In this document: positions 7,842-15,112 of the stretch, piece by piece
Position numbering within the stretch: position 1 is the stretch's first letter
Layout of the letters: the number at the start of each line of letters is the position of its first letter
Source: a virus
Reading direction: 5' to 3' (one strand)
Length of the DNA stretch: 64,000 nucleotides
Virus record (IMG/VR): IMGVR_UViG_3300005533_000226
Location: 1 to 64,000 of that record
Made by a program: the position numbers and the translations under genes
Notes under the pieces: model-generated
Database searches by the model: none
The model's input: the letters and a program-made list of their open reading frames with translations, nothing else
What the model was told of the DNA's origin: nothing

Positions 7842-8195
7842 TTAGATGTCCAATCTCATTTCAGCGCGCCGCGACGCCTCCATTGATCCAAGTTGCCGAT
7901 CCTTCATCTCGATGTAGCGAAGCTGCACCTTCAGAAGATTCGCCGCCTTCCGCGCCTCGACCATCCTCTGATTGAACTGCGCCCATTCCGGCGAAGCCTT
8001 CACAGTCTGTTGCGCCTTGTTGAACGCCATCTTGGGATTCTGTTCTTGAACGCTGGCGATCAACTGCGCTTCGGTTGCAGAGCGCGTGTTTTCGAGAAGG
8101 GACGCAGCGGCTTCCGCGTCCACCCATTTTTTCGCAGCGATGCGATATTCTTCCGGCCAGTCGCGGCGCCTGTTCGGATCAGCGGGCGCCACCAT
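7842..8195 (-). CDS. coiled-coil phage protein of the recombination cluster
   Basis: A 117-residue, mostly helical protein (two long amphipathic helices, with the C-terminal part ending in ASRRAEMRLDI). It resembles short helical proteins found beside phage annealing proteins, but I cannot name a family. Its ATG overlaps the SSB-like gene stop as TGATG, so it is co-translated with it. Confidence 0.65.
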   Translation of the reverse strand: MVAPADPNRRRDWPEEYRIAAKKWVDAEAAASLLENTRSATEAQLIASVQEQNPKMAFNKAQQTVKASPEWAQFNQRMVEARKAANLLKVQLRYIEMKDRQLGSMEASRRAEMRLDI

Positions 8196-8641
8196 CAGAA
8201 CGGAATTTCATCGTCCATCGCGCGTCCGCGATCATCGGATTCGGGGCCGGGGTCGCCCCGGTCGCGGTCATCGGGGTAGTCATCGTGCCCGCGTCCGCGA
8301 TCATCGCTCCGCCGATCATCCCGGCGGCCACCGCGACGATCATCCCGATCATCATAACGGTCGCGATCACGGTCACGTCCGCGTCCGCTGCGTCCGCCAC
8401 GGCTGTCGCGATCATCGCGATCACGGCCACGTCCACCGCGCCCACGCGACTCTTTTTCGTCGCCGCGCTTGAGCGCAATGTATTCATCGCCGCCCCGGCT
8501 TTCGTTCCACCAGCCCGACAGCCAGTATTCAACGCCGTCGATGTTGATGCTGCCGCTGAAATCGCGATCCGTGCGACGTTTCTTGTCATCGTTCTTGAAA
8601 AGAACGCCTTGGTTGGTGTTGTCATAGTCGTCCCGCGCCAT
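8195..8641 (-). CDS. SSB-like protein with Arg/Asp-rich linker and DDEIPF tip
   Basis: A 148-residue protein with three parts. The N-terminal domain (GVLFKND, then DFSGSINIDGVEYWLSGWW) is a small beta domain common in phages. Next comes about 75 residues of almost only Arg, Asp and Gly. The last six residues, DDEIPF, match the acidic tip with which single-stranded DNA-binding proteins recruit partners. The start at 8641 carries the AAAGGAGACCA cassette. It sits between the annealing-protein genes and the exonuclease, so a role in binding ssDNA or scaffolding recombination is likely. It is not a classical OB-fold SSB by eye. Confidence 0.75.
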   Translation of the reverse strand: MARDDYDNTNQGVLFKNDDKKRRTDRDFSGSINIDGVEYWLSGWWNESRGGDEYIALKRGDEKESRGRGGRGRDRDDRDSRGGRSGRGRDRDRDRYDDRDDRRGGRRDDRRSDDRGRGHDDYPDDRDRGDPGPESDDRGRAMDDEIPF

Positions 8642-8665
8642 GGTTGGTCTCCTTTGGCGTTTCAA

Positions 8666-8965
8666 TTAGAAGGTTGGTTCACGAAACAGGCTCATCACCG
8701 TTTCGATTTTGTCCTTGGATTCCTTCAGGCCATCGCCGGTGAGGCTGCGATAGATTTTGATGGCGTCTATTTTTCTGCGCTCAGCCATGCAACCGATGAG
8801 ATGCGCGACCATCAGGGGAGATGGGGCGTTTTGCTGGCGGCGCTCAGCTTCGTCGAGCCGCTCATTGAGCGAAGCGATTTCGCGGCTCGTGATGCCGCGC
8901 TCGCAGCCCAAGTCTTCCGCCTGCCTTTCGAGGCGGTCGAGAAGAAGGCGCAGCACATCAAACAT
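8666..8965 (-). CDS. small protein with L7/L12-like C-terminal motif
   Basis: A 99-residue protein from the ATG at 8965, which overlaps the Rad52-like gene by 8 bases. The N-terminal half is a coiled coil. The C-terminal segment KIDAIKIYRSLTGDGLKESK strongly resembles the helix-loop-helix of the ribosomal L7/L12 C-terminal domain, a motif also found in many small phage proteins. Function unknown. Confidence 0.65.
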   Translation of the reverse strand: MFDVLRLLLDRLERQAEDLGCERGITSREIASLNERLDEAERRQQNAPSPLMVAHLIGCMAERRKIDAIKIYRSLTGDGLKESKDKIETVMSLFREPTF

Positions 8966-9614
8966 GGGCGCCATCCTTCTTCGTAGCGGTGCCATCCTTC
9001 TTCGCGGCGGCGATTTCCTTCAGCTTGTTGTGAAGGTCGATTCCAATTTCCGCCTTCTGATCATCCGTCAGTGAATTCCAGAACGCCTTATATGTCGGCA
9101 TTCCTTTTTCGGCTGCGGCTTGCGCCCGCTCTTTCACCGGCCGTCCGTAGTTGGCGATGATTTCGGCGAGGCGCGGATATTCGTGATCCTCGATTTCGGC
9201 GACATCTTTTTTGCCGCGCTTGATCCAGCGCACATCGACCATCATTGCCGGGATGGCATAGAGGTAGCGGCCGACATTCCAGTTGACGGCGGCGCGTTTA
9301 AAGGAATCGCTCAGCGATCCTTTTTCCGGTTCGAATTTCGTTTCACCGGCGCCATCCCATTTCCAAACCCAGCCGTCCGGCCCCTTGATGCCGATGCCAG
9401 CGAGCATCACACCGCAAACGTCCTTCTGATCGCGCGCCCAATTCATCGGGCTGCACACCTCATCGAAGCGATTCATCACGTCGCGCGCGTCGATGTAGCA
9501 GAGCGCGAGGCCCGTCCTGTCGCCAGCGTGAGCGAGGCGCCAAGAAACGAGTTTTGAATCGAACGGTTCTGCAAGCGCCTTGAGCAATTCCGGAGTTACG
9601 AAATCTTTTGGCAT
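8958..9614 (-). CDS. Rad52/Rad22-family single-strand annealing protein
   Basis: A 218-residue protein matching phage Rad52-like recombinases: CYIDARDVMNRFDEV, then NWARD, then WKWDGAGETKFEPEKGSLSD and FKRAAVNWNVGRYLY. These proteins bind and anneal single-stranded DNA during phage recombination and genome circularisation. Residues 170-218 are a Lys/Ala-rich linker. It is coupled to the upstream coiled-coil gene by TAATG and is followed by the L7/L12-like and SSB-like genes, forming a recombination cassette. Confidence 0.88.
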   Translation of the reverse strand: MPKDFVTPELLKALAEPFDSKLVSWRLAHAGDRTGLALCYIDARDVMNRFDEVCSPMNWARDQKDVCGVMLAGIGIKGPDGWVWKWDGAGETKFEPEKGSLSDSFKRAAVNWNVGRYLYAIPAMMVDVRWIKRGKKDVAEIEDHEYPRLAEIIANYGRPVKERAQAAAEKGMPTYKAFWNSLTDDQKAEIGIDLHNKLKEIAAAKKDGTATKKDGAHV

Positions 9615-10384
9615 TAGTAGCCTCGTTGGGTTTCAGAGCGGACGCCATTCGGAAGCTTGTTGTGAAGCTTCCGGTAGGCGCGAGCGCCCTTGATGATGGC
9701 CTCGTTGATGTCGTCAGTTGCCCCGATGGCCTTAACGGCTTTCACCGCGTCATCGACAATCAGGGTTTCCTTAGTGCGGACGGCGAGCGCCTTCTGCCCG
9801 TGCCCGGCCGACACACGCACGCTCACATCGCGTTGTGCGAGCGTCGCCTGCCGATCAGCGGATTTGAAATCGTCAACAGCTTCGTGGGCCGCCTCGGTGG
9901 CGGTGCCCACATCAGATTCGACGCCAAGCGAGGCATCTTCTTTTGCGGCGTCGGCAGCGGCGACGGCGGCAAGCGCACGTTCGCGCGCCTCATCCGCTTC
10001 CTTCTTCGCCGCGTCGGCAGCCGCTTGGCGCTTCTGTTCTTCGATGGCGCGGAATGAATTGAGGCGCTTCTTTATCTCGATGCATAAATCATCGAGCAAT
10101 TCTTTGGGTGACTTAAAGAGTGCGTTGATCTTGCGCACCTGATCGTTCAGCGGATCGACTTGTTTTTTGCGCTCAGTCTCGCAGGCATCATAGGCGCCAT
10201 CGGCAAGGCCAATCATCTGCGCGGCCTTACGCGCGCCTTCTTCGGAAACGACAACCGGCTCATCCTTGAGATATTGTTTGAGCGTCTTGTACGCTTCCCG
10301 AGCCTGCGTGATGACAGCAGGCTCATCGGCTGGCGGATTGTTGCCACCGATTACAGCGCGAGGATTTTCTGCCGCCTGATTCAT
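9614..10384 (-). CDS. coiled-coil phage protein, recombination-associated
   Basis: A 256-residue protein. Residues 25-115 are helical (ALFKSPKELLDDL), followed by an Ala/Glu/Lys-rich coiled coil to about residue 190. Similar proteins precede annealing-protein genes in many alphaproteobacterial phages. No enzymatic motif is visible. Its stop overlaps the Rad52-like start. Confidence 0.7.
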   Translation of the reverse strand: MNQAAENPRAVIGGNNPPADEPAVITQAREAYKTLKQYLKDEPVVVSEEGARKAAQMIGLADGAYDACETERKKQVDPLNDQVRKINALFKSPKELLDDLCIEIKKRLNSFRAIEEQKRQAAADAAKKEADEARERALAAVAAADAAKEDASLGVESDVGTATEAAHEAVDDFKSADRQATLAQRDVSVRVSAGHGQKALAVRTKETLIVDDAVKAVKAIGATDDINEAIIKGARAYRKLHNKLPNGVRSETQRGY

Positions 10385-10390
10385 TTCCGT

Positions 10391-10594
10391 TCAGCTCATC
10401 ATGCCGCTGAAGAAGCCACCAGCGAGAAGCAAAAGAAAAAGACCGCCCCACAAGACGAAGACGGCAACAATGCCGGTGATCGTGAGGCTGGTCCGTTGTC
10501 CGTGCGCCATGCATTCGCCTTCGCGCAGAAGCCCGACAACAATGTGCAGGATGATGAAGGCGAGTACCGCCCACTGAGGCCAATACGCAATCAT
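10391..10594 (-). CDS. small two-pass membrane protein
   Basis: A 67-residue protein with two clear transmembrane stretches (residues 5-23 and 36-60) and a short charged loop. It is an early gene, so a holin role is unlikely. Superinfection or membrane modification is possible but unsupported. Confidence 0.6.
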   Translation of the reverse strand: MIAYWPQWAVLAFIILHIVVGLLREGECMAHGQRTSLTITGIVAVFVLWGGLFLLLLAGGFFSGMMS

Positions 10595-10597
10595 TGG

Positions 10598-10921
10598 TTA
10601 CGCTCCCTCCTTGGCTGGCGCGCGTGAATAGAGTGGCGTTGTGCGCGCGTGGCTGCTTTTGATTTTCATTTGGCCATAGCCGACCTTGTGAAGAAGGCCG
10701 CGCTTGACGGCGGTGAGGATCAGCGATCCCCATGCGTTGTGATGATTTGGTTTCACGCCGACATCGGTGAGCATCACACGGATGTCTTCGGCGGTGCCGG
10801 ACCAAGATGCGCTAAGTCCCTCGATGAGCGGAAGCGCAAGCTTGATGAAATTGCTGTTTACGGCGGCGATGGCCGATGTCGCCTGATTGCGCGCCTCGCG
10901 CGCGGCGGTGAGCGTGTTCAT
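10598..10921 (-). CDS. hypothetical phage protein
   Basis: A 107-residue protein. The middle section (EDIRVMLTDVGVKPNHHNAW, then LILTAVKRGLL) looks like a winged-helix fold, with a basic tail that would suit DNA binding. No family is assigned. It is coupled upstream by ATGA. Confidence 0.6.
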   Translation of the reverse strand: MNTLTAAREARNQATSAIAAVNSNFIKLALPLIEGLSASWSGTAEDIRVMLTDVGVKPNHHNAWGSLILTAVKRGLLHKVGYGQMKIKSSHARTTPLYSRAPAKEGA

Positions 10922-11103
10922 ATCGCGCCCACCTCGCGCGCCAGCTCATAGCGCATCTCCGCAAGAAGCTTGAAGACCCCGGCCGGGAACACGCCGTCAT
11001 AGCGCGCTTCCAATAGCCTGATGCCGAAACGCAGCTCGCGCACGCGCTCAGGGTCGGCAGGGCGCTTCAGGTCGGCGAACGATTTGAGGGGCGCGGCGCT
11101 CAC
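10918..11103 (-). CDS. small hypothetical protein
   Basis: A 61-residue charged helical protein. The GTG at 11103 was chosen because it overlaps the stop of the tiny upstream gene as GTGA. The longer frame up to 11178 runs through that gene and reads poorly. Function unknown. Confidence 0.5.
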   Translation of the reverse strand: MSAAPLKSFADLKRPADPERVRELRFGIRLLEARYDGVFPAGVFKLLAEMRYELAREVGAI

Positions 11104-11204
11104 CTGATCACCACACTCAGGATCAGCGCGGCGCTCGCGAGCATCCCAATCACACCAAAGACGGCGGTGCGATTCCATCCGCGCTCGCTAAGGAAAGATT
11201 GCAT
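11100..11204 (-). CDS. 34-residue membrane peptide, first gene of the leftward operon
   Basis: A short gene: ATG at 11204 with AAGAGG 8 bases upstream, TGA at 11100. The peptide has a basic N-terminus (ERGWNR) and one hydrophobic helix (AVFGVIGMLASAALILSVVI). It is the first cistron after the leftward promoter, with a leader of about 35-40 bases, and couples to the next gene by GTGA. Function unknown. Confidence 0.5.
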   Translation of the reverse strand: MQSFLSERGWNRTAVFGVIGMLASAALILSVVIR

Positions 11205-11247
11205 TCCCGGCCTCTTGTCGGTGACGAATCAAGTCGTCACGTTTGCG

Positions 11248-11277
11248 ACAATAGGAATAGGACTCTTACTCTGTCAA
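11248..11277 (-). promoter_or_regulatory. leftward early promoter (PL-like)
   Basis: A consensus -35 TTGACA (11277-11272), an 18-base spacer and -10 TATTGT (11253-11248) face the leftward operon. Two direct AATAGG repeats overlap the -10 and spacer and match half-sites next to the repressor gene, so repression by the S24 repressor is inferred. Confidence 0.75.
11250..11261. promoter_or_regulatory. putative repressor half-sites AATAGG x2
   Basis: Two head-to-tail AATAGG hexamers (11250-11255, 11256-11261) inside the leftward promoter. The same hexamer appears in inverted pairs at 12682-12734. Binding is inferred only from this sharing. Confidence 0.55.
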
Positions 11278-11345
11278 TATGTCCCTACAAAAAATGTTGA
11301 CACCCCCTTTCGGAATTGTGCTGCGCATCTGTATGCATGACGCCC

Positions 11346-11366
11346 GGCCGCGATTCGCTCGCGGCC
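11346..11366. other. short hairpin GGCCGCG/CGCGGCC
   Basis: A seven-bp inverted repeat with a 7-base loop in the intergenic region between the leftward promoter and the structured stretch. No T tract follows on either strand. Its role is unknown. Confidence 0.35.
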
Positions 11367-11439
11367 TCGTATGTCAGTCAGGCGTGACCGATCCGCTGGC
11401 ATATCAGAGCTACCGCGCGATGGATGGGTGCTAAGGAAT

Positions 11440-11640
11440 CGAGCGCGGACAGGTCTCGTCGCGAGGGGTGTGCCTGTTTCCTTCGGCTGCGTCGCCGAAA
11501 AAGTATCCCAGCGTCGCCACGCCGCAGCGTGAGCGCGTTTCCGGCAAGCGTCCGTCCGAACTGCACCTAGCAGAACGTGACCCCCGGAAGACGGTAGCCT
11601 GCGCTTGCTCGCGGGCTAGGTCTTCGTCTTTCCGGGCTTC
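11440..11640 (+). ncRNA. candidate structured RNA / leader
   Basis: This lies within the 476-base stretch 11205-11680, which holds no convincing gene. Successive hairpins can be drawn: ACAGG 11449/CCTGT 11473 with CTCG/CGAG inside; TTCGGC 11482/GCCGAA 11494; CACGC 11518/GCGTG 11527; and a long one with CCCGGAAGAC (11583) against GTCTTTCCGGG (11626) and TAGCCTGCG (11595) against CGCGGGCTA (11610). It ends about 30 bases before the ribosome-binding site of the next rightward gene. It may be a 5' leader or a separate RNA. The promoter is not identified. Confidence 0.4.
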
Positions 11641-11680
11641 GCATCCGAACCGACTACACCAGCAAAATTAAGGAGAAGGA

Positions 11681-11881
11681 ATGAGTCAGAGTCAGGCTTT
11701 GAGTCCGCCTGCGCATAGGCAGTTGAGCAAAGAGGAAATCAGGGAGTTGGAAGGGCAGCACGGCGGATGGACCGCTGACGATCTAGCGCGTTACGGCGTT
11801 CCGTTCCCGCCTCCGCGCGGATGGAAGAAGCAAATCATTCGCCATGGAATCCCATGGCGTGATGAACGCGACTCCCGATGA
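11681..11881 (+). CDS. small conserved alphaproteobacterial phage protein
   Basis: A 66-residue protein with the pattern LSKEEIRELEGQHGGWTADD, then GVPFPPPRGWKK, which I recognise as a recurring small protein of rhizobial phages and plasmids, often near the immunity region. Function unknown. It has an excellent ribosome-binding site (AAGGAGAAGG) and stands alone between the structured non-coding stretch and the repressor, converging with the latter. Confidence 0.75.
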   Translation: MSQSQALSPPAHRQLSKEEIRELEGQHGGWTADDLARYGVPFPPPRGWKKQIIRHGIPWRDERDSR

Positions 11882-11905
11882 AATCAGGAATCGCGTCCAG
11901 TTTTT

Positions 11906-12604
11906 TTATGCGTCTCCCGACATAACGATGCGATGCACTGAGACGACTTGTTCGCGGTCGAAAACGAATGGTCGCTCAGGGTTGAGCTGTTCAAGCCTCA
12001 GCTTCTTGTCATCCATCGAGACAAACCGCTTTACATACGCTGCCGGTGGCTCGCCATCGTCTCCGAGAATTTGAGCGATGACGTAATCTCCTTTGCGCAC
12101 TGGCAGGTGCGGGTTGATGAAGACTGTTTCGCCGGGCATGTAGCGCGGCGTCATGGAATCGCCGACTACATAGACCGCGTAAGCGTCAGGGACGCCCGTG
12201 AGAGACGGCGGCGCCAGCACGTCCGTCACCTTGTTTCCATTGAGAATGAACTGTCCATCTTTGCCCCCTACAGCGTGCCCGTAAACCGGGACTGTTGTGA
12301 ATTTGCCGACTGAACTGCCGATCTTAGCGTTGGCAATTTGTCGCAGGGGTGCGGCATCGGAGTCAAGCGATCCGCGCAGCTCCGATTCAGGAATGCTTAA
12401 AATCTCCGCGACTTGCGGTCGAATTTTTTCTGGCAACACCTTCGGAATTCCGCGCTTGATGAACTGCTGAATATAGGAATGACTTTGGCCGATTTTTTTC
12501 GACAAATCGGACCATGGGATTTTCAGCTCTGACGTTCGTTCTGCAACCAAATCGCGCACGCGCTGATCGCGCTCGTCGTCGATTTTTGTTGGCTTCTTGA
12601 TCAT
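11906..12604 (-). CDS. CI-like repressor, S24 (LexA-type) family
   Basis: A 232-residue repressor from the ATG at 12604 (AGGGAA upstream). Residues 10-70 form a HTH domain (WSDLSKKIGQSHSYIQQFI). The C-terminal domain is a self-cleaving S24 peptidase: catalytic Ser in GDSMTPRYMPGE and Lys in AAYVKRF. The usual Ala-Gly cleavage pair is not clear; the equivalent region is GHAVGGKDG. It probably keeps the prophage silent and is inactivated during the SOS response. It faces the operators at 12682-12734, from which it likely regulates itself. Confidence 0.9.
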   Translation of the reverse strand: MIKKPTKIDDERDQRVRDLVAERTSELKIPWSDLSKKIGQSHSYIQQFIKRGIPKVLPEKIRPQVAEILSIPESELRGSLDSDAAPLRQIANAKIGSSVGKFTTVPVYGHAVGGKDGQFILNGNKVTDVLAPPSLTGVPDAYAVYVVGDSMTPRYMPGETVFINPHLPVRKGDYVIAQILGDDGEPPAAYVKRFVSMDDKKLRLEQLNPERPFVFDREQVVSVHRIVMSGDA

Positions 12605-12681
12605 CTCTGTTCCCTGCTGAACCAACGGTTAATGGTTGTGCGGTTGTCCTTTTTACCCGCTTCGCCCGCCGCCTTCAACAA

Positions 12682-12734
12682 CCTATTTTGCCCGCAATAG
12701 GAACCTGCCTCTTGCGAAATAGGATTTATCCTAT
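12682..12734. promoter_or_regulatory. operator cluster at the divergent immunity promoters
   Basis: It contains CCTATT (12682-12687) facing AATAGG (12696-12701), then AATAGG (12718-12723) facing CCTAT (12730-12734). These half-sites match those in the leftward promoter. They lie between the repressor gene and the first rightward gene, where the CI/Cro-type switch belongs. No consensus -35/-10 pair could be placed with confidence, so promoter positions are not given. Confidence 0.6.
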
Positions 12735-12806
12735 ACGGTGATCGTCTGTTTCCGGGGTGATTCGTGGTGAACGCCACTCCCCCGTTAACCATGCGGGGCG
12801 ATTGCG

Positions 12807-13148
12807 GTGCGGTTTTTCTCCTTAGCCTACACGGGCGAACAGCTCAGGGAAGCCAAACGGCTGATCCTCGACGGCGCCGGATTGATGCAGGTGGTGCGCG
12901 AAACGCAGCTACCTGAGAATTATGTGCGCGTCCTTTTGGGAATCGTTAGCTGCCCGGCCATCGCCCACACATTCGAGATTGCTTCCAAGTTTGACCGGCC
13001 GTTCGCGATGAATGGAACGGCGCGCGTTCTCAACGAAAACGATCACGTCGCATATCGGCGAGTGGTGGTGGACGATTTTGATGAGCCGCGCGTTTATTTC
13101 GTGACCGTGCCGCGCATTCGTTGCATCGAGGAAAGGGCGGCACAGTGA
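12807..13148 (+). CDS. first rightward early protein, possible Cro-position regulator
   Basis: A 113-residue protein with a helical N-terminal part (EAKRLILDGAGLMQVVRETQ, then ENYVRVLLG) that could be a HTH, followed by a beta-rich C-terminal half. It occupies the position of Cro, first gene rightward from the repressor, but has no recognisable Cro signature. The GTG start at 12807 is uncertain because no good ribosome-binding site is visible. Confidence 0.55.
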   Translation: MRFFSLAYTGEQLREAKRLILDGAGLMQVVRETQLPENYVRVLLGIVSCPAIAHTFEIASKFDRPFAMNGTARVLNENDHVAYRRVVVDDFDEPRVYFVTVPRIRCIEERAAQ

Positions 13149-13945
13149 GAGATTTCGAGCGCAAGGCTTGCGGCATTCGGTGGCCACAACACATCGCGGA
13201 TTTTTCCGCTGAGCGTTGGAGGGCCGGTGACAAGGCGCGGCAAATCATCGCGAAGCTAATTGAGATGCACGGCGATGATCCAGCTTGCGGAAATTTCGTC
13301 AAGTCGCTGAAGAAGGAATCGCTTGTCAGCAAGATGGCGCGCATGGGCGTCGAGACGCCGAATCTTTTTGGCAAGGCGTGGCCCGATGATGAATTCCAGT
13401 TTGTGAAGACATCATGGATGAACGGATTGTCGGCCGCCGTTATCGCGCAGCAGGTTTCGATGCGGTTAGACGAAAATCCTCATTGGCGAAAAGTCAGCCG
13501 CAATTCCGTCATTGGGAAAATGAGCCGCCACGGCATTGTCGCGCCCGGCGCGAAAGCCGTGACCAAGGACGGCCGGAAGGTTCTTCGCAAGGCTCGGCCG
13601 AAGGGAATGGCTGATCGGCCGCGCGCGCACCGGCCGCCAAGTCTGTCGATGGTGAAGCGCGCGGAGATGATAGCGAAGCCGCTTGGGCCGCTCGTATCGT
13701 TCGATGCGCTTACTCAGCATCAGTGCAGATATTCGTTCGGGCATCCGAATGAAGAAGGATTCGGTTTCTGCTGCGAGCCTGCTGAGGCGGGGTCGCCTTG
13801 GTGCAAGACGCACAAGGTTGTCTGCACGAGCGGATTCTATGGTCCGAAGACGGCAGAGGATCGGCGCGCACGCGCGGCCTGCGCGGCAAAGCCGCGTTTC
13901 AGTGCCCTGATGTATCGCGCGCTCGACGCGGGGCAGGTGCCATGA
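13145..13945 (+). CDS. GcrA-like transcriptional regulator
   Basis: A 266-residue protein. Residues about 85-140 match the GcrA N-terminal domain (WPDDEFQFVKTSWMNGLSAA, then SRNSVIGKMSRHGIV). The C-terminal part has the family's zinc-binding end (QCRYSFG, FCCEPAEAGSPWCKTH). GcrA acts with sigma70 at GANTC-methylated promoters in alphaproteobacteria. A phage copy could redirect host cell-cycle transcription or phage promoters. It is longer at the N-terminus than cellular GcrA. The GTG start at 13145 overlaps the previous stop (GTGA). A MT-A70 methyltransferase lies two genes downstream. Confidence 0.82.
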   Translation: MRDFERKACGIRWPQHIADFSAERWRAGDKARQIIAKLIEMHGDDPACGNFVKSLKKESLVSKMARMGVETPNLFGKAWPDDEFQFVKTSWMNGLSAAVIAQQVSMRLDENPHWRKVSRNSVIGKMSRHGIVAPGAKAVTKDGRKVLRKARPKGMADRPRAHRPPSLSMVKRAEMIAKPLGPLVSFDALTQHQCRYSFGHPNEEGFGFCCEPAEAGSPWCKTHKVVCTSGFYGPKTAEDRRARAACAAKPRFSALMYRALDAGQVP

Positions 13946-14259
13946 GCATCAAGCCAAGCCGTCCGTGCCCCGATCCTGCATCCTGCGATATTTTTCCGCT
14001 GTGCAGGTGCCCGGTGGATTATGAGCGCAAGCCGCTGGCGGCCGATCCGTCGCATTTGCGCGCCGTGCCGCACGCGCAGCATCAGCGCGAGTGCATGGCG
14101 ATCACCGGCGGCGCGTCCGTTCTTTTCCCCCGCACCGGCTATCTCGTGAAGCTTCGTCCGCAGGTCGCGCAGGCGCTTGAGGAATACGCGGCATCGACGC
14201 AGGGCCAACCCGAAACCGTGGCGGCCGAAATCATCGCAGCGTTCTTGGGGGGTCTATGA
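13942..14259 (+). CDS. hypothetical protein, Cys-rich N-terminus
   Basis: A 105-residue protein with four Cys in the first 30 residues (PCPDPASCDIFPLCRCPVD), possibly metal-binding, and a helical C-terminal half. The start at 13942 makes ATGA with the GcrA-like stop. It couples to the methyltransferase gene by another ATGA. Confidence 0.6.
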   Translation: MSIKPSRPCPDPASCDIFPLCRCPVDYERKPLAADPSHLRAVPHAQHQRECMAITGGASVLFPRTGYLVKLRPQVAQALEEYAASTQGQPETVAAEIIAAFLGGL

Positions 14260-14825
14260 GATTCCCCCGGCGCCGCAAGTATAGAGTGATTTATGCCGAT
14301 CCGCCTTGGGCGTTTTCGTCCGGCCCGTCGCGCAATCCTCGCAATCACTATCCGACGATGAAGGTGGCGGCAATCGCCGCGCTGCCGGTGGCGGCAATCG
14401 CCAATGCGAGCGGATCGCGTTTGCTGATGTGGACAACGATTCCGTTCTTGGAACATTCGTTCACCGTGATCAGGGCGTGGGGCTTTCGCTACGTGAGCGC
14501 CCGCGTGTGGATCAAGACGCAGAAGGGCCACGTTGGCAGATATTTCGCCATTGAAGACCTGTTCCGTGGAACCGGATACGAAAATATCGGCAACGCCGAA
14601 ATTTTGCTGGTGGCGAAGCGCGGCCGTCCCGCGCCTGCACGCGGGCGGAAGCCGTTCGGCGTGATCGTCTCGCCGCGCCGCGAGCATTCTCGCAAACCTG
14701 ATGAGGTCCGCGCTGAGATAGCGCGCTGTTTCGCCGGGCCGCGCATCGAGCTTTTCGCGCGCTCGCGCTCACCCGGTTGGGATGCGTGGGGCAATGAGAC
14801 AGGAAAATTTAAGGAGGCAGCATGA
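14256..14825 (+). CDS. MT-A70 family DNA adenine methyltransferase
   Basis: A 189-residue methyltransferase with the catalytic DPPW at residues 15-18, LLMWTT in the following strand, and WIKTQKGHVGRY. The AdoMet-binding end is at IELFARSRSPGWDAWGN. MT-A70 enzymes methylate adenine N6. It may protect phage DNA from restriction or modify sites read by the GcrA-like protein; the target sequence cannot be told from here. Confidence 0.85.
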   Translation: MRFPRRRKYRVIYADPPWAFSSGPSRNPRNHYPTMKVAAIAALPVAAIANASGSRLLMWTTIPFLEHSFTVIRAWGFRYVSARVWIKTQKGHVGRYFAIEDLFRGTGYENIGNAEILLVAKRGRPAPARGRKPFGVIVSPRREHSRKPDEVRAEIARCFAGPRIELFARSRSPGWDAWGNETGKFKEAA

Positions 14826-15112
14826 AAAAGCGCACTCGCAAGCAGAAGAAGCCGACGCAGCCGAAGACACCTTGGCCGGTGATTGGGATGTTTGCGGCTA
14901 TTGCCGTTGCGGCGGCAACCGCGCCGACGATCAAGCATCAGCGGAATCCGATCCCCGAAATCGTCATCGGTGGTCCGGCTCAGCCGTCGCCCGCGCCTGA
15001 ACGCTCGACCGTGAGCGTCACGGCGCCGCGCAAGGCTGCCGTAAAGCGGCACTCGGCGTCGCGCAAATGCGTCTTCGGCGACCTTCCAGTTTCGCCGGTG
15101 AACGGCGCTTGA
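14822..15112 (+). CDS. small membrane-anchored protein
   Basis: A 96-residue protein with a highly basic N-terminus, one transmembrane helix (residues about 18-35, WPVIGMFAAIAVAAATAP) and a Pro/Lys-rich tail. It is coupled to the methyltransferase gene by ATGA. Function unknown. Confidence 0.6.
   Translation: MKKRTRKQKKPTQPKTPWPVIGMFAAIAVAAATAPTIKHQRNPIPEIVIGGPAQPSPAPERSTVSVTAPRKAAVKRHSASRKCVFGDLPVSPVNGA

Noticed and set aside
8086-8986. Long plus-strand frames opposite the SSB-like and Rad52-like genes, including one of 303 codons
   Set aside because: They are antisense shadows of the Arg/Asp-repeat region. Their composition (Ile/Ala/Val runs) mirrors the repeat, and they have no ribosome-binding site.
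10391-10594. Early holin
   Set aside because: Two membrane segments fit, but it lies in the early leftward operon away from the lysis genes.
11468-11671. 67-codon plus frame and a 62-codon minus frame inside the non-coding stretch
   Set aside because: Poor composition, no ribosome-binding site, and they overlap the stems. The region is better read as non-coding.
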